Program-made: the position numbers and the translations under genes
The notes under the pieces: model-generated
Told to the model about the DNA's origin: nothing
The model's database searches: none
The model's input: the letters and a program-made list of their open reading frames with translations, nothing else
Shown: positions 26,131 to 38,096 of the stretch, piece by piece
Layout: each line of letters begins with the position of its first letter
How positions within the stretch are numbered: the first letter of the stretch is position 1
DNA from: Gamsiella multidivaricata
Lineage: Eukaryota > Mortierellomycota > Mortierellomycetes > Mortierellales > Mortierellaceae
Length of the DNA: 64,000 bases
Direction of reading: 5' to 3'
NCBI RefSeq assembly: GCF_025024155.1
Contig: NW_026251724.1
Span: 1-64,000, forward strand

Positions 26131-28241
26131 TTATGTTACAAGTCGTTTTACTCGACGAATGATGTCTATACTGGCAGATGATGTGTTGTATCGACAAAGC
26201 AGTAGATGGCTCTTGTCATCGTCGCTGCCTGCCTCGATCAGTAGTGAGAGATGATCCAAAACGTGAGCTACACCGTTATAGAGATATTCATTGTCCTGCG
26301 AGATGACAGCATTCGCAATATTCACGATATCCTATAAAGATATGGAAGGGAAAGGCGGTGCGGACGAAAATTATGTCGTTAGCGAAACGTCTTTTTTTTG
26401 AGGCCGTTGGGAAGAAGTGCGCATTAGTTTCTTGCTATATATTTATATGTATATATATTTTACCTTAATGTCCTGGTACTGGTTCCATCGTCCAGAACTC
26501 TGCACCAGACGGATTGCGCCCTGCATTCGAACAAAGTCACCCGCTTCCATAGCCCATAACAGAGCCTGGAATAAATCCCAGAGCACCCTGTCGTCCTTGT
26601 CGTCCTTGTCGTCCTGAGGACGACTCAGTTCTCCGAGGCGGATCAAACATGCTGCCGCAGACGAGGACATGCTCAAATGTTTGTACACGCTGGCCATGCT
26701 CCTCAGGATAGCGGCATCGTCTACTTTGGCGTCGTCTGTGTTTCCGTCCTTTGCTCCTCCGGCGCCTTGTCTCAAAACGAGGGCCATGCTGAAGAGGGTC
26801 AAGGATGTCTCTGCTCGGCTGCGGTTCTCCTGCGCGGCGGTGGACGGTGTTGATGATAGTGAAGGTCTGCTGGAGTGTTGAGAGATCATCGAGGCGGCTT
26901 CTAGGAGGACGGTGAGTAACTTCAAGTTGGGGTCCGTCGGCTTTTTAGCCGCCGTGGGTACTGATGATGTCGAAGATGTTGACGATCCTGGTATTGAAGC
27001 TGTCGTCGCAGCAGCCGCTACTGTTGTTGTTGTTGTTGTTGTTGTTGAGGAGGAGGAGGAGGATGCCATGAGTTTCTCAGTCTTTGGGTGTGTTTCCAAA
27101 AAGTCTTTGCATCGATCGAGGAGTTGTGGGACGGATCCTGTGCTGATCAGATCACACAGGGCCTGAAGATCCGAGGGTCCGATATGCCAGCGTCCCTGAA
27201 TCGCATCGAGGTAGAAGTGTAGTGCGACAGAGGGTGAATGATAGACGATGAGACGGGCAAAGGCGAGTCGTGAGAGGTAGAGGGTCATACTGATCTGGGT
27301 GGGCGAGAGTGATCCAGGAGTCGGGAGCGATTGTGTGTCAGAGGCGGGTCCTGTTCCTGACTGCAGATCGTTGAGGACTTGGATTAAAAGAAAAAGTGCC
27401 CTGGCGGTCTCGAGGGATTGTCGGTATGTCCATAATGCTATCACAATAATAAAAGAAAAGAAAAGAAAAGAAAAAAAAAAAGATATGAGAGATTTGCAAA
27501 GTAAAAAAAAAAAGTCGCAACTCGAGATCCAAGGTGTGTTTTGTTATTACCCTTAGCAATCTTCCAAAGTACGGATGCAGCCATGCCTGGATTCTCCTTG
27601 ACGAGCTTTTCGACTTTCCGGAACGACATCAATGCCTCAGTAACCTCGGGTGAGACCTGTTCCTGATCATCTTCCGCGTCCTTCGTCCTCTGCCGCTGCG
27701 GCTGCTTACCCTTTTTGGTTGATCCACTTTTTGATCCGCCCTTGGCGTTGGTATTCTTCTTTGACTTTTCCGCATCTTTAACAGCGGCGATGTGTTTAGC
27801 GCTCATCTGATGGTTGTTCCAGGTTGCTTCTGAACCAAAGGACTTCTTGCAGACTGTGCAGTTGTATCGTGGGTCCGATGTGTTTCCTCCTCCCTTTTGC
27901 GAAAGCTGTCCTTGCTGCTGTTGCTGTTGCTGAGGGGTTCGCTGTGATGGTGATGACTCATGCTGCTTTGATGATGCGGTCGGCTGGTCCTTCGTAGGCG
28001 GGGCAGAGAAACGAGCGTATTCTTGAACGAGGTCTAAAGAGTATGGCTCTGGACGAGTAGGTATTGGACTGAAGACTTTGAACAAGACCACAGACGATAC
28101 GACGGTATATAAAGAGGCGTTAGGTTCTTGAAGAATGAAGGCGATGTCTTAGTGATGGTGATCCAGGTTGGGATGCGTACTGTCTCGTGAATCGCCCTTC
28201 TCGATCCGGGGCAGGGCTGCAATGCATTCCTCAGGATTCAT
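26131..28241 (-). CDS. Zinc-finger protein of unknown function (U1-type C2H2)
   Basis: Four exons: 28241-28181, 28075-27551, 27437-26464, 26331-26131; 586 residues, all phases closing. The first exon codes only 20 residues. A Q-rich linker precedes one C2H2 finger (C93, C96, H109, H115; spacing C-x2-C-x12-H-x5-H), which is the double-stranded RNA or U1-type spacing rather than the DNA-binding one. A basic Lys-rich patch follows. The remaining 400 residues are predominantly helical, broken by a Ser-Thr-Ala low-complexity run encoded by simple repeats, and end in a helical segment. I do not recognise the family. A role in RNA or ribosome work is only an inference from the finger type. Confidence 0.7.
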
Positions 28242-29092
28242 TGGTTGCTACTGCTGGGCAGGGAGTGATGTCGGTGTGCTTTTGTGTTTCTTTAATATTT
28301 TTGTTTTCAATCGAGTCGCAGACTATGTAGCGCAGACATTTTAGGCGCTTCCCAGTCTGGGATGTATGATTCCGTGGATATATATATGTACCTTAATACA
28401 CCCACAGACAAATTTACGCTCATGCCCATGCCCATGCCCATGGAAAAATACTGTCGACCTCCAGAGCAATAAATAATATACTCTTGCTGGCGTAATGGGA
28501 TGTAATATACTGTGTCCATGCTGGATATGGACATGAATATACACTGTTTCCGGCCTTTGAAAAAAAAACCATTCCTTTTGTACCGTCGCGTGCCATTCCT
28601 TGCGCCTTTTGTGTTCCAATCGTTTTTTTGTTGTACCCTCCTTATCCTCCTATCATGTTTTTGCTGCTGTGTGCATGCTGGTTTCATACGCTCACTTGCT
28701 TCCTTGCTTTGACAACGATCCTTTATTGTGTCCACGATCTCCAAACATCGTTCGATCGACTTTGCTTGTTGCCAGGTAGATGCTCTGATAAGTAATAGGC
28801 GAAGAAAATAAAACATTGTGAACTGTATGAATGCGTCGGCGCGTATGTGAGGATAAAGATCTGTCGGTGTTTCGTGCTCGTACCACAGATAAGTCGCGTA
28901 CACAAAGACGAATCAAAGGGGGTCATGAACTCAGCACAGAGGGATCGCTTCGCTTCACAAAGCAACGACATCCGTTTTGGTGGCGCACCAGGCCCATACT
29001 TCATTTCTTCCTCCTTCTCCTCCTTCTTGTCTCCACCCTACCCTCCTCCAAATTCATTCATTCAACAGCACCCGATAATCACCTTTCAAGCA
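28242..29092. promoter_or_regulatory. Divergent intergenic region (zinc-finger gene / shugoshin-like gene)
   Basis: 851 bp between divergent starts. There is a short repeated CCCATG motif at about 28421-28442 and no supported gene. The frame leading into 29093 stays open upstream to about 28847, so an earlier start for the neighbour cannot be excluded. Confidence 0.45.
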
Positions 29093-31621
29093 ATGAACCC
29101 TCCACAGAGGCCAGCTACTTCCTGGACGTCAGTGCCACCGTCTGCCTCCAGGGTCAGACTATCAACCCACTTCGAACCCCATCCACAAGCGCTTCCATCA
29201 TCAATCCCGAGCCCTCATCGAGCTGCTGAACTGGAACGCCTGCTTCGACAGAATCAAGAAATCATTCGTCTCTGCACTCTCAAGTCCGTCCAGATCCGGC
29301 AGTCTGAGGACAAGCTATCGCAACTCGAGAAGGAAAATCTGGACCTGATGGTGATGCTAAGGTACCTGGAACGTCGGCTAGAGACTCAGGCTGAGACCTT
29401 TTCATCGCGTTCGTGTTCCCCACTCTCACGTTTGCCATCACTGTTTGAGGACAGAACTGAGAGTCGTTTCGAGAAAGATCAATCAGAAGCAAGCACATCA
29501 TCAAGACGGCATCATTCGAAACGAAACAGAGCGGACGCGATGGAAAGAATCGACGAGGAATATGAGAGCGGACAAGGGGTGGGACAAAGGCAGGATGTGG
29601 ACGATTCCTTCCGTCGCGTCAAGAGACAGCGAACGCAGCCAATCTCTGAGTTATCCGGACTATCGAAATACACTCTTATTTCGAAGCTAAACCAAGTCCA
29701 AGCAATCTATCAGGTAAAGTGTCTTTGTGTCAAACAACACATCTGCAGTTTTGCTGTTTAATAATGACATATCCTGAAATGCGTTTCCTATGCATCTTTA
29801 GTGCGAGCACGACACCGTATGCTCCATGACCAAAAGCCTCAACACTACTGGCCGCCTTTACAAGGATTTGCTTCTCGCACTAGAGACCGAGGCCCTTGGA
29901 GGACAGAGCGCAAGTCGAGGAGCCCACGAATCTGTTGAACATAGCCCACAGCGCCCGCCACTAGCCCGTTCATACCGTTCTTCTCACAACCATAGCCGGG
30001 ACATCTCGGAGTCGCCCCAAGTGCCACCTGCTGCGCATAGAGACTCCCTTGGAAAGAGTGCCTCGCCTCTGTCTCGCCGATATCGGCTGTCTTTACAGCA
30101 TCCACGCTCACCGTTGTTTACAAATGAACATCATAAGGGAACGACCACGCAAGGGCTGAATCGTGGTGAAGTAACTTCTCTTTTGGCCGCTTCCAGGATG
30201 CGGCCGGCGGGCCACTCGGTGTTTTCGCCTGATACCCGTCGTGGTCTCCAGCCCCAAGCAAATGCCTCAGAGGCAAGGCACGAGATATTTGCGGAAAAAT
30301 TTGTCCGATTCAACCGCGACATGAGAGACTCTGATCCCCCCGAAAAAGCGCGCGCGTCTCGCCCTGTAAATCTAATGCCATTTTGGAGTCATGGCGTGTC
30401 CCCTATTACGATATTCAAGTCTTGCTGACTCCGCGCGTCATGTTATAGACCCTGAAAAATCATCTAGATTTTAACATGCTTCCCTCGGTCAGCGGACTGG
30501 ACACCATGGAGTCCCAGCTCTCTCCGCAAGAAGAGCTGTTTTCGCTGTTGTCACCACCACAGATGCCACAGCTCAAACCACCGCAGGCGCAACCAGCACA
30601 AACACAGGACTACATTGTACAGAATTTGAAATACGATCATGAGTCTGGGTCCGGTGCACCGAGTGTATTAACAGCTGATCGAGCGACATTATTTTCGACT
30701 TCCCGCCAGGGCAGCGAGGACATGGATGAGCGTTCCAAGTCCATAATTCTCCCGAAGGCACTCCTGACCGAGTTTGGGGGCGCAAGGTCCAGTGCAACTT
30801 TGGAAAGCAAGGAGAGGAAGGTCACCAATGAGGGATCAAATGAACAGCCAACCACCTCCAACGAGGGTGCCATTATCATTGAGGAAATTGGGCACATGAG
30901 CGACGGTGTTTCGACTGTCGGAAGCAAACAGTCCGTTAGCTCGAACAAGACCAGGAGCGTCAGAGACATCCGCAAACGCCTAGCACTCAACAGGACAAGA
31001 CATGTCACCCCCTTTAGTCCTGTGGTCAAGAGTCAATCTTCCATGACGCCCCAGGATCTCAAATCAATGACGCCCCAGCAGCTGCTCCGTCGTATGTCTA
31101 GATCCCTGCTTGGTCAATCTAAACCCCCTGCGTTGCCCCAAAGGATTATACAGGATGCCGCCTTGGCTGCTCGGAAGTACAAGGCTCCTCTGGTCAAGCC
31201 CTCCGACCAGTCATCCAGCTCTTCTTCGGCTCTCGTGTCGCCTTCGACGTTGGCACGGATATCTATTTCACCTCTCGTGGAAACAGATGGTAAAGCTAGT
31301 CAAGCCAGCGATGGAAATGACGACAGCAGCGGCGTTATAACTTCAATAAACCTAAAAGCACAAGATCCGCCGCAGATCAAGGAGCGTTACCGGATGCAAC
31401 GCATGGTAGCCGTTGCGATCCCGCCAAGAAGACCCAGATCCGCTTCACTGTTATTATCCACTAACGCCGAGGACATGCAGAGTATTCACGAATCTACGCC
31501 AACAACCATGGAGGAAAGCGAAGCGGTCTCTAACAAGGAGAAGATCAAGAGCTCTGAAAACGCTCAAGAAGCCAAGAGAAGGCGCCATTCCTCTCGAAAA
31601 AGAGAAATAAGCAGTTACTAA
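29093..31621 (+). CDS. Shugoshin-like centromeric cohesion protector (candidate)
   Basis: Three exons: 29093-29713, 29802-30365, 30449-31621; 785 residues. Residues about 44-100 form a coiled coil with RQNQEIIRLCTLKSVQIR and SQLEKENLDLMVML. This follows the fungal shugoshin N-terminal pattern (QNREIAR...QS..IR.LE...S.L..EN..L). The rest is long, disordered, Ser-rich and basic, with several KR/RR patches (for instance SVRDIRKRLALNRTR) and a basic end, RRRHSSRKREISSY. Shugoshin recruits PP2A to protect cohesin at centromeres and is known to be conserved only in the coiled coil and a short basic C-terminal box. The coiled coil fits well; the C-terminal box is not clearly recognisable. It could instead be another coiled-coil nuclear protein. 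Confidence 0.6.
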
Positions 31622-31806
31622 CAGAGTGGCAATAGCACAGCTCTGCTTTTTTAAACATAGCTAGATTCGCAAGCATTTGGGTAACTTTTCAGGATCGACT
31701 TGCTTTATATTAAAAAACGGTTAAAGATATATATATGATACACACATATGCAGCTAAGAAAGAAGGATGACACAACGAGGTAGAACTGCCGATCTCTGGA
31801 TTACTC

Positions 31807-33129
31807 TTAACGTCTCTTAGTGACACGAGGGGACTTCTTGTGGTGCTCAGGGATCCAGTCCTCATCCAAAACCTTCATCTTCTCCAAAGCAGCCTCGCGC
31901 TCCTCAGGGGTCATAGCAGGGATTTTCTTAACGGTCTTCTTGGTTTCGGGAGCCATTGAATCCTTAATGAACATGCCAGCGGCGACGAAGACACCGGCAA
32001 TCAAAACGTACAGGAAGATCCTAAGAGCGAAATAGTTCAGATGAGTACTCTGGAACTCTGGTTCATGTAGCACAAGAGAAGGGAGAGAAAAAAGAATTCT
32101 AGAAGACTTACAACTGAAAGTCGATCCAGGACTGCATGGGCTCCGAAAAGGTGATGGTGCCGTTGTGGATGAGGAGAGGGAAATGACTCTTAGACGAGTC
32201 AACGATATCGGCAATTAGGGTCAAGCCAACCTCACGCGAGGCATGGTCCATGCTGATGGTGTAGGGCAAGACCAGGGTGGCGTCGGCCTTGAGGGTAGCA
32301 TCGTATCTGTACGAGGTCAGCTATATTGAGCACAGCACAGTATATGTCAAGGTGATAAGTAACGGGGCTCATCATAGAAAGGCAAAGGTTGTTTGTCCAA
32401 AGGCGGCTGCTGAGGTCTCTCAAGGTTTGAACATACGTTGCGAATGACGTTGGTGTAGTCGTCGCTCTCGGCAACACTGCCGACGATCAGGCTGACCTTG
32501 AGGTCGGTCTTGCCGGTGTTGCGGAAGGTGACCTTCAACTTGTTGGGTTCTCCCGAGACCAAAGTGGGGTTCACTGCAGGAGCCAAGGATAGAAAAGCGA
32601 AGATTAGCAGCCATTTTTGGCAGGGTTCCAGTTGATCCAAGGTACAATTCGATGGTGGGAACAGACAAAAGAGACTTACAGCCTTCAATGGCATTAGGGA
32701 ACTCTGCGGAGACGGCAACGTTGGGGGTCTCGACAAGGGGTGCAGCAGAGACTAAAGAAAGGAAGCAATTGAAGCAAGGGAACAAGTGTGAGCAACAAGG
32801 CTGATCAGTGTTTTGTCTCCCGTGTCCATAGGTTTCCAGTACTGGGCGAGCGTAGGAGTTCCAAGGGTAGTTGTCCTGAAAGATAGCGTTGGATATCAAT
32901 TGATGGTCCTGCTGTAGTGCTAAAGACCCTGTGAGATAGGGCCTAATCGTTGTTTATTATTATCCTTATGTCATCGTGTCCCATCTCCATCTGATCCGGC
33001 AGTATTTGGTCATCGAGCAGTGCTGTTCCAAGATGTCAGGTCGCCAAAGTGTTCGAACCAAGGAGTACCTGAGGCGAGGACGAGGGCGCCACAGAAAAGG
33101 GCCTTGAGGGTGTTCTTCAAACCAAACAT
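31807..33129 (-). CDS. Translocon-associated protein subunit alpha (TRAP-alpha / SSR1)
   Basis: Five exons: 33129-33069, 32751-32680, 32573-32437, 32320-32112, 32020-31807; 230 residues. A signal peptide (about 1-22, ending near VSA) leads a lumenal beta-sandwich domain with KLKVTFRNTGK, VIRNLTSYRYDATL and GLTLIADIVD. One transmembrane helix (about 162-180, FLYVLIAGVFVAAGMFI) and a short basic cytosolic tail ending in KKSPRVTKRR follow. In this family the protein sits in the ER membrane beside the Sec61 channel. Intron 1 (317 nt) is the longest. The NLTS motif, an N-glycosylation site, forms only after splicing. The gene is divergent from importin-5 and convergent with the shugoshin-like gene. 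Confidence 0.88.
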
Positions 33130-33784
33130 GGCTGTGGGCAGTTTTATGTACAGGATGAGGGAGGTGAAAAAGGGGAGATGAGGGAGATGAAGATGAAAGA
33201 AGAAAGAAAAGAGAGAGAGCACTTTTTCAACAGCAAGATAAGAATTCGGTTTTCCTGGTGGTTGCACAGGCGAACCGAGTGAACGCGCAGGAAAGATCGT
33301 CTCGCGATCTGATTGGTCGATTTTTTTTCTCTCTTCTCTCTCGTCTCTCACGCTCTCCTTCTTCTCTCTCATCTCATGGCGGTGGATGGGACTGTTTTAC
33401 GGCGATGCCTGTTAAGGGTCATGCACCAGATAAACAAAACGAGCTTGCCCTGTCTTGACCTGCTCGTGTCTCCTTTTTTTTTTTTTTTTTTCTCCTCCTC
33501 TCTTCTCTCTCTCTCTCTTTCTCTTTCTTTTTGCCACCGCTCCTCTCCTTGACCGTCCTCTTGTTTGTCTTTGCTGCATCCTCTCATCCATCTCTTTCAC
33601 GTTTTTGTCAATCCCCATTCTCCTCATTCTATCCACCTTTGTCTTTGTTTCTCTTTCTTTCTTTTCTTTTTTTTCTAGTCTCCACCTGCATTCCACCTCT
33701 TTTGTAATTTAATTCGCATATCCTCCCTCACCTTTTTTCTCCCTCTTTTACTCCTCTCCTCCTTTTGTTCATATATAATCCACC
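33130..33784. promoter_or_regulatory. Divergent promoter region (TRAP-alpha / importin-5)
   Basis: 655 bp. The side next to importin-5 (about 33310-33770) is strongly C/T-rich with T runs, typical of a highly expressed fungal gene leader. Confidence 0.45.
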
Positions 33785-36700
33785 ATGTCGAACGTACCCC
33801 AAGACGTCCTGCAACAGCTGGTCCAGGTCCTCGCGAACCTCGTCTCCAACGACAATGCCGTGCGCTCCGCTGCAGAGGAGCAGCTTAACAACGAATGGAT
33901 GGTCAAGAGCCCCGATGCCCTCCTCTCTGGATTTGCTTACCTTTCCCGCCACAGCGACGAGCCCGATGTAAGCACACGTCTCTTTCATTCTTTCTTTGCC
34001 ACCAATTGTATAAGCGAACGAACAAACTTTTTTCGATTCAACCTACTAACAACAATAAAACTTATTATTTTACTTGATTTCTCATTATGTCCTTCGTCGC
34101 GCCGCTGCGAATCCGCGTTCATCCTTGTACTACAAAACAATTCCTCCGATTCCTTCTGCAACCACATCTCAACGGGCGCTCCTGTTATTTTTTACCCACG
34201 ATCAGCTCCGTTCCTTTGCTGCGGTCCTGACTCGCCGCGTTGCTTTCAAGGGAATCCCCAACCAGGACCCAGAGGCTGACGAGCAGACTCTTTGGGACGT
34301 GACGCAGGAGTCGACCCGTCAGGCCATGAAGACCCATTTCCTCACTGGTCTCTCGCAGGAACCCAACAAGTCAGTCCGCAACAAGGTCTGCGACACCATT
34401 GCTGAGATGGCTCGGGCTTCCACTTTGAAAGAACGTACGTGTTTGTGCTGTTATATTTCAACGTCAAGCGGGAAGTTCTTTGTATGATTTCATGATATAG
34501 AGCAATTGCTAACCAAATACCCTTTCAATGTTTCTATGTGTTCTATAGAAGCCTGGCCAGAACTCTTGCCCGCCTTGTTTGAATGCACAAAGTCCCCCTC
34601 TCCCGAGCATAGAGAATCGGCTTTCCGCATCTTCACCTCGGTCCCCAACTTGATCTCTGGACAGCATGTGGACATCCTCAAGTCTGTCTTTGCCAACAGT
34701 CTTCGTGATGAGAACATCCATGTAAGTTTTGGAACTATCTGGCGAAATATGGACACGGAGAGGGATCACGGACAATGTTTATAAGGATCAGATCTATCAC
34801 AGCTAATCGACTTTCCATTTTGCCCTTCTCCGAATCGCATTCCTTAGGTCCGTTTGGCTGCTGCCAAGGCTGCTGTCTCATTCATGCTGGATACCAACAA
34901 CACCACTCGCAACTCTATGGCCCCACTGATGCCTCAGCTCCTCGAGGTCCTGAACTCCCTGGTTGCTGCTGGAGACGAGGAGTCCTTGATCGAGGGATTG
35001 GTTGTCATGATTGAGTTGGCTGAGCACTCTCCTCGTCTTTTCCGTCACGTTATTGTCGATGTCCTCCCCTTCATGATCGAGATCGTTAAGAAGAAGGAGC
35101 TCGAGGACCGCACCAGACAGTCGGCCTTGGAGCTGTTGTTGACCTTGGCCGAGTGCGCCCCCGGTATGGTCCGTAAGGTGCCAGATTATACCACCACTAT
35201 CGTCCCTGTTGCCTTGGAGATGATGACCGAACTGGACGAGGATGAGGAATGGTACACGACGGACGATCTGGATGAAGGCGACAACGACGAGAACTACGTC
35301 ATTGGAGAGCATGCCATGGACCGCTTGGCTCGTGCCTTGGGAGGCAAGGCCATGTTGCCCGTCTCCTTTGTCTACATCCCTCAAATGCTCGCCAACGAGA
35401 GCTGGAAGGCCCGCCACGCAGCTTTGTTCGCTGTTTCGGCTATTGGTGAGGGCTGCGTTCGCATTATGGAGGCCGAGCTCGGCAAGATTATCAACATGGT
35501 CCTTCCCTTCTTGCGTGATCCCCACCCCCGTGTTCGCTATGCTGCCTGCAATGCTATCGGTCAAATGTCGACTGACTTTGCTGGACCCATGCAAAAGAAC
35601 CATCACGCTATTGTCTTGACCAACCTGATTCCCGTCATGGATGATGCGCCTTTCCCCCGTGTTCGCGCCCACGCCGCCGCTGCTCTGGTCAACTTTTGCG
35701 AGGCTGTGGAGAAGGGCACCCTGGAGCCCTACTTGGACGCCATCTTTGAGCGCCTCTTGTCACTTCTCAACACTGGCACGACCTACGTTCAGGAGCAGGC
35801 TATCACGACCATCGCCACTGTTGCCGATAGTGCCGAGGACCGCTTCGTGAAGTACTACAGCAGCATCATGCCTCTGTTGATTAACGTCCTTCGTCAGGCC
35901 ACCAACAAGGAGTACAGATTGTTGCGCGGAAAAGCCATGGAGTGCGCCAGTTTGATTGCCTTGGCTGTCGGCAAGGAAGTCTTTGCCCCACACGCACAAG
36001 AGTTCATCCAGCTTTTGGTCCAGACCCAGGCCAGCGTCACTGAGGCCGATGATCCTCAGGTTTCGTATTTGTTGGCAGCTTGGGCTCGTGTCTGCAAGGT
36101 ATTGGGACGCGACTTTGTTCCTTACCTGGACATTGTTATGCCTCCTCTGCTGGCCAGTGCTCAGCTCAAGCCCGATTTCGCCGTGTTGGACCCCGAGGAT
36201 GATATCGAGTCCAAGTACTCTGCTGAGGACGGCTGGGAGTTTGTTGGTGTCGATGGTCAGCAGATTGGAATCAAGACAACTGTCCTGGAGGAGAAATGCA
36301 CTGCTGTGGAGATGCTGATTTGCTATGCCCGTGAGCTCGGACCTGGCTTCCGTCCTTACATCGAGAAGGTCCGCGATATTGTGCTCCCTCTCCTCAAGTT
36401 CTACTTCCACGATGGAGTCCGTCACGCCGCCGCTGCGACGCTCCCTCAGTTGATCTCTTGCGCTAAGCAGGCCGAGCTCGGCGAAGAATATGTTATCAAC
36501 CTCTGGCATGGCATCTGCTCCAAGATCATGGAGGTCATGACCACAGAAGCTGACCCTGCATTCTTGCTTCAGCTCTATGTGTCGTTCTACGAATCCCTGG
36601 ACTTTATGAACGGACCCAGTCTGAGCCCCCAGTTGCTGGAGGAATTCACCCGTGCGACCGAGGCCCAGTTGAAGGAGTTCTATGCCCGTCTGAAGCACCG

Positions 36701-37701
36701 TGAGGAGGCCCGCAAGAGCGCCGAGTTTGAGGTCGAGGACGAGGAAGAGATTCAGGAGGAGGAGATGAACGAGGAGGCAGTTTTGGCGGAGATGTCGCGC
36801 ACGATCCACAGCCTGATGAAGACGCACGGAACTGCATACTTGCCAATGTTCAAGTCATTGGAGCCCGTGATTGCGACGTTTTTGAACGACTCGAACTCTG
36901 CCTCGCGCCAATGGGCGATCTGTGTGCTGGACGACCTGATTGAATTCACGGGCCCCAACTCGTGGTCTACGATGGTTCCTTATTTGCCCAAGATGCTAGA
37001 GTCGATTCTGGACAGCGCATCGGATGTGCGCCAGGCAGCATGCTACGGACTTGGATTGTGTGGAGAGTTTGGCGGCCCGGAGTACGCAGAGGTGTGCAGT
37101 GCAGCGTTGACGCCGTTGTTCCAGGTGATCAATGCGCCCCAGTCAAGGGAGGTTGAGAACGTGTATGTGACAGAGAACGCGATCTCGGCGGTGACGAAGA
37201 TCTGCAAGTTTAATAGCAGCAAGTTTGATGTGAATACGGTCCTGCCATCGTGGGTCCAAGCCTTGCCTTTGTTGAACGACGAGGACGAAGCCCCCACTAC
37301 CTATACCTACCTCTTGGATCTCATGGATGCGTACGTATATTATTTCTTGTTTTTTACAGCTCATGTCATGGCAGAGGGGGGTTTTTTTTTTTTTGTGTGT
37401 GTGTGTGTGTGTCTCTGATAGTTTTTTTTATTAACGATGCCATGTTATTGATTTTTGATGATTTTACCGATATAGTCAACATCCCTCGGTGCTCGGACTG
37501 AACAATGTGAACATGCCTCATTTGGTGACGGTTATGGTGGAGGCACTGGTTGCGGGTATTATTCCAGAACCGATTGCCACGCGTATGGTGCACACGATGA
37601 AGGCGGCGTTGAGCTCGATGGACTCGAACACGACGTCGACGATCTGGAACAGCATTACGCCTGAGAAGAGAAAGACTCTTCAGGACTTGAATTACCTGTA
37701 A
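33785..37701 (+). CDS. KAP121: Importin-5 / karyopherin Kap121 (Pse1)
   Basis: Five exons: 33785-33967, 34206-34434, 34549-34721, 34848-37330, 37476-37701; 1097 residues, the usual size. HEAT repeats run throughout. Family marks include DEDEEWYTTDDLDE in the acidic loop, the near-invariant block SAIGEGC...DPHPRVRYAACNAIGQM, ASVAD/ATVADSAEDRFVKYY, LLRGKAMECASLIALAVGKE, LKFYFHDGVRHAAA and the C-terminal HPSVLGLNN. This karyopherin carries cargo such as ribosomal proteins and histones into the nucleus through the pore, released by Ran-GTP. Four of the five exons carry only the first 190 and last 75 residues; the central exon is 2.5 kb. The last intron (145 nt) has a T11 and a (GT)7 run. Confidence 0.96.
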
Positions 37702-38096
37702 AGACAGGAATTGTTTTTAGGTGGTCATGGGGAGGCCTGGAAGAGAACCAGAGCAAGAGATATATATCATAATAGAAAGAAAGAAAGAAAAAAAAATGCA
37801 AATTACGAAAAGATAAATGGGAAGTAAAAACGGCTTCATATTTTTATTGCAAACCCCAATTCTTCAGGTTGAACACGCAAACATGACTTTGGGAGCTTTG
37901 AGAGAAGTGTTTTTTGAATGATTGGTATGTATGTATGTAAGTATGTATGTATATGTATTTTTTTTTTTTTTTTGCACGACCCGATAGATGAGGGACGATC
38001 GATAGAGGAAGAAGTAAACTCGGATGAAATGGATAGAATGGTTGTTGATTTCGACTTGAGTTGGTTGGTGGACCGATTACAGGAGACCGAGTTTTT
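37702..38096. other. Convergent 3' flanks (importin-5 / membrane protein)
   Basis: 395 bp with A- and T-rich runs (for example T15 at about 37959) and GTAT repeats at 37926-37950. No gene seen. Confidence 0.5.

Noticed and set aside
35242..36846. Long frames antisense to or overlapping importin-5 (for example the 355-codon minus-strand frame)
   Set aside because: Codon-bias shadows of a strongly conserved gene.
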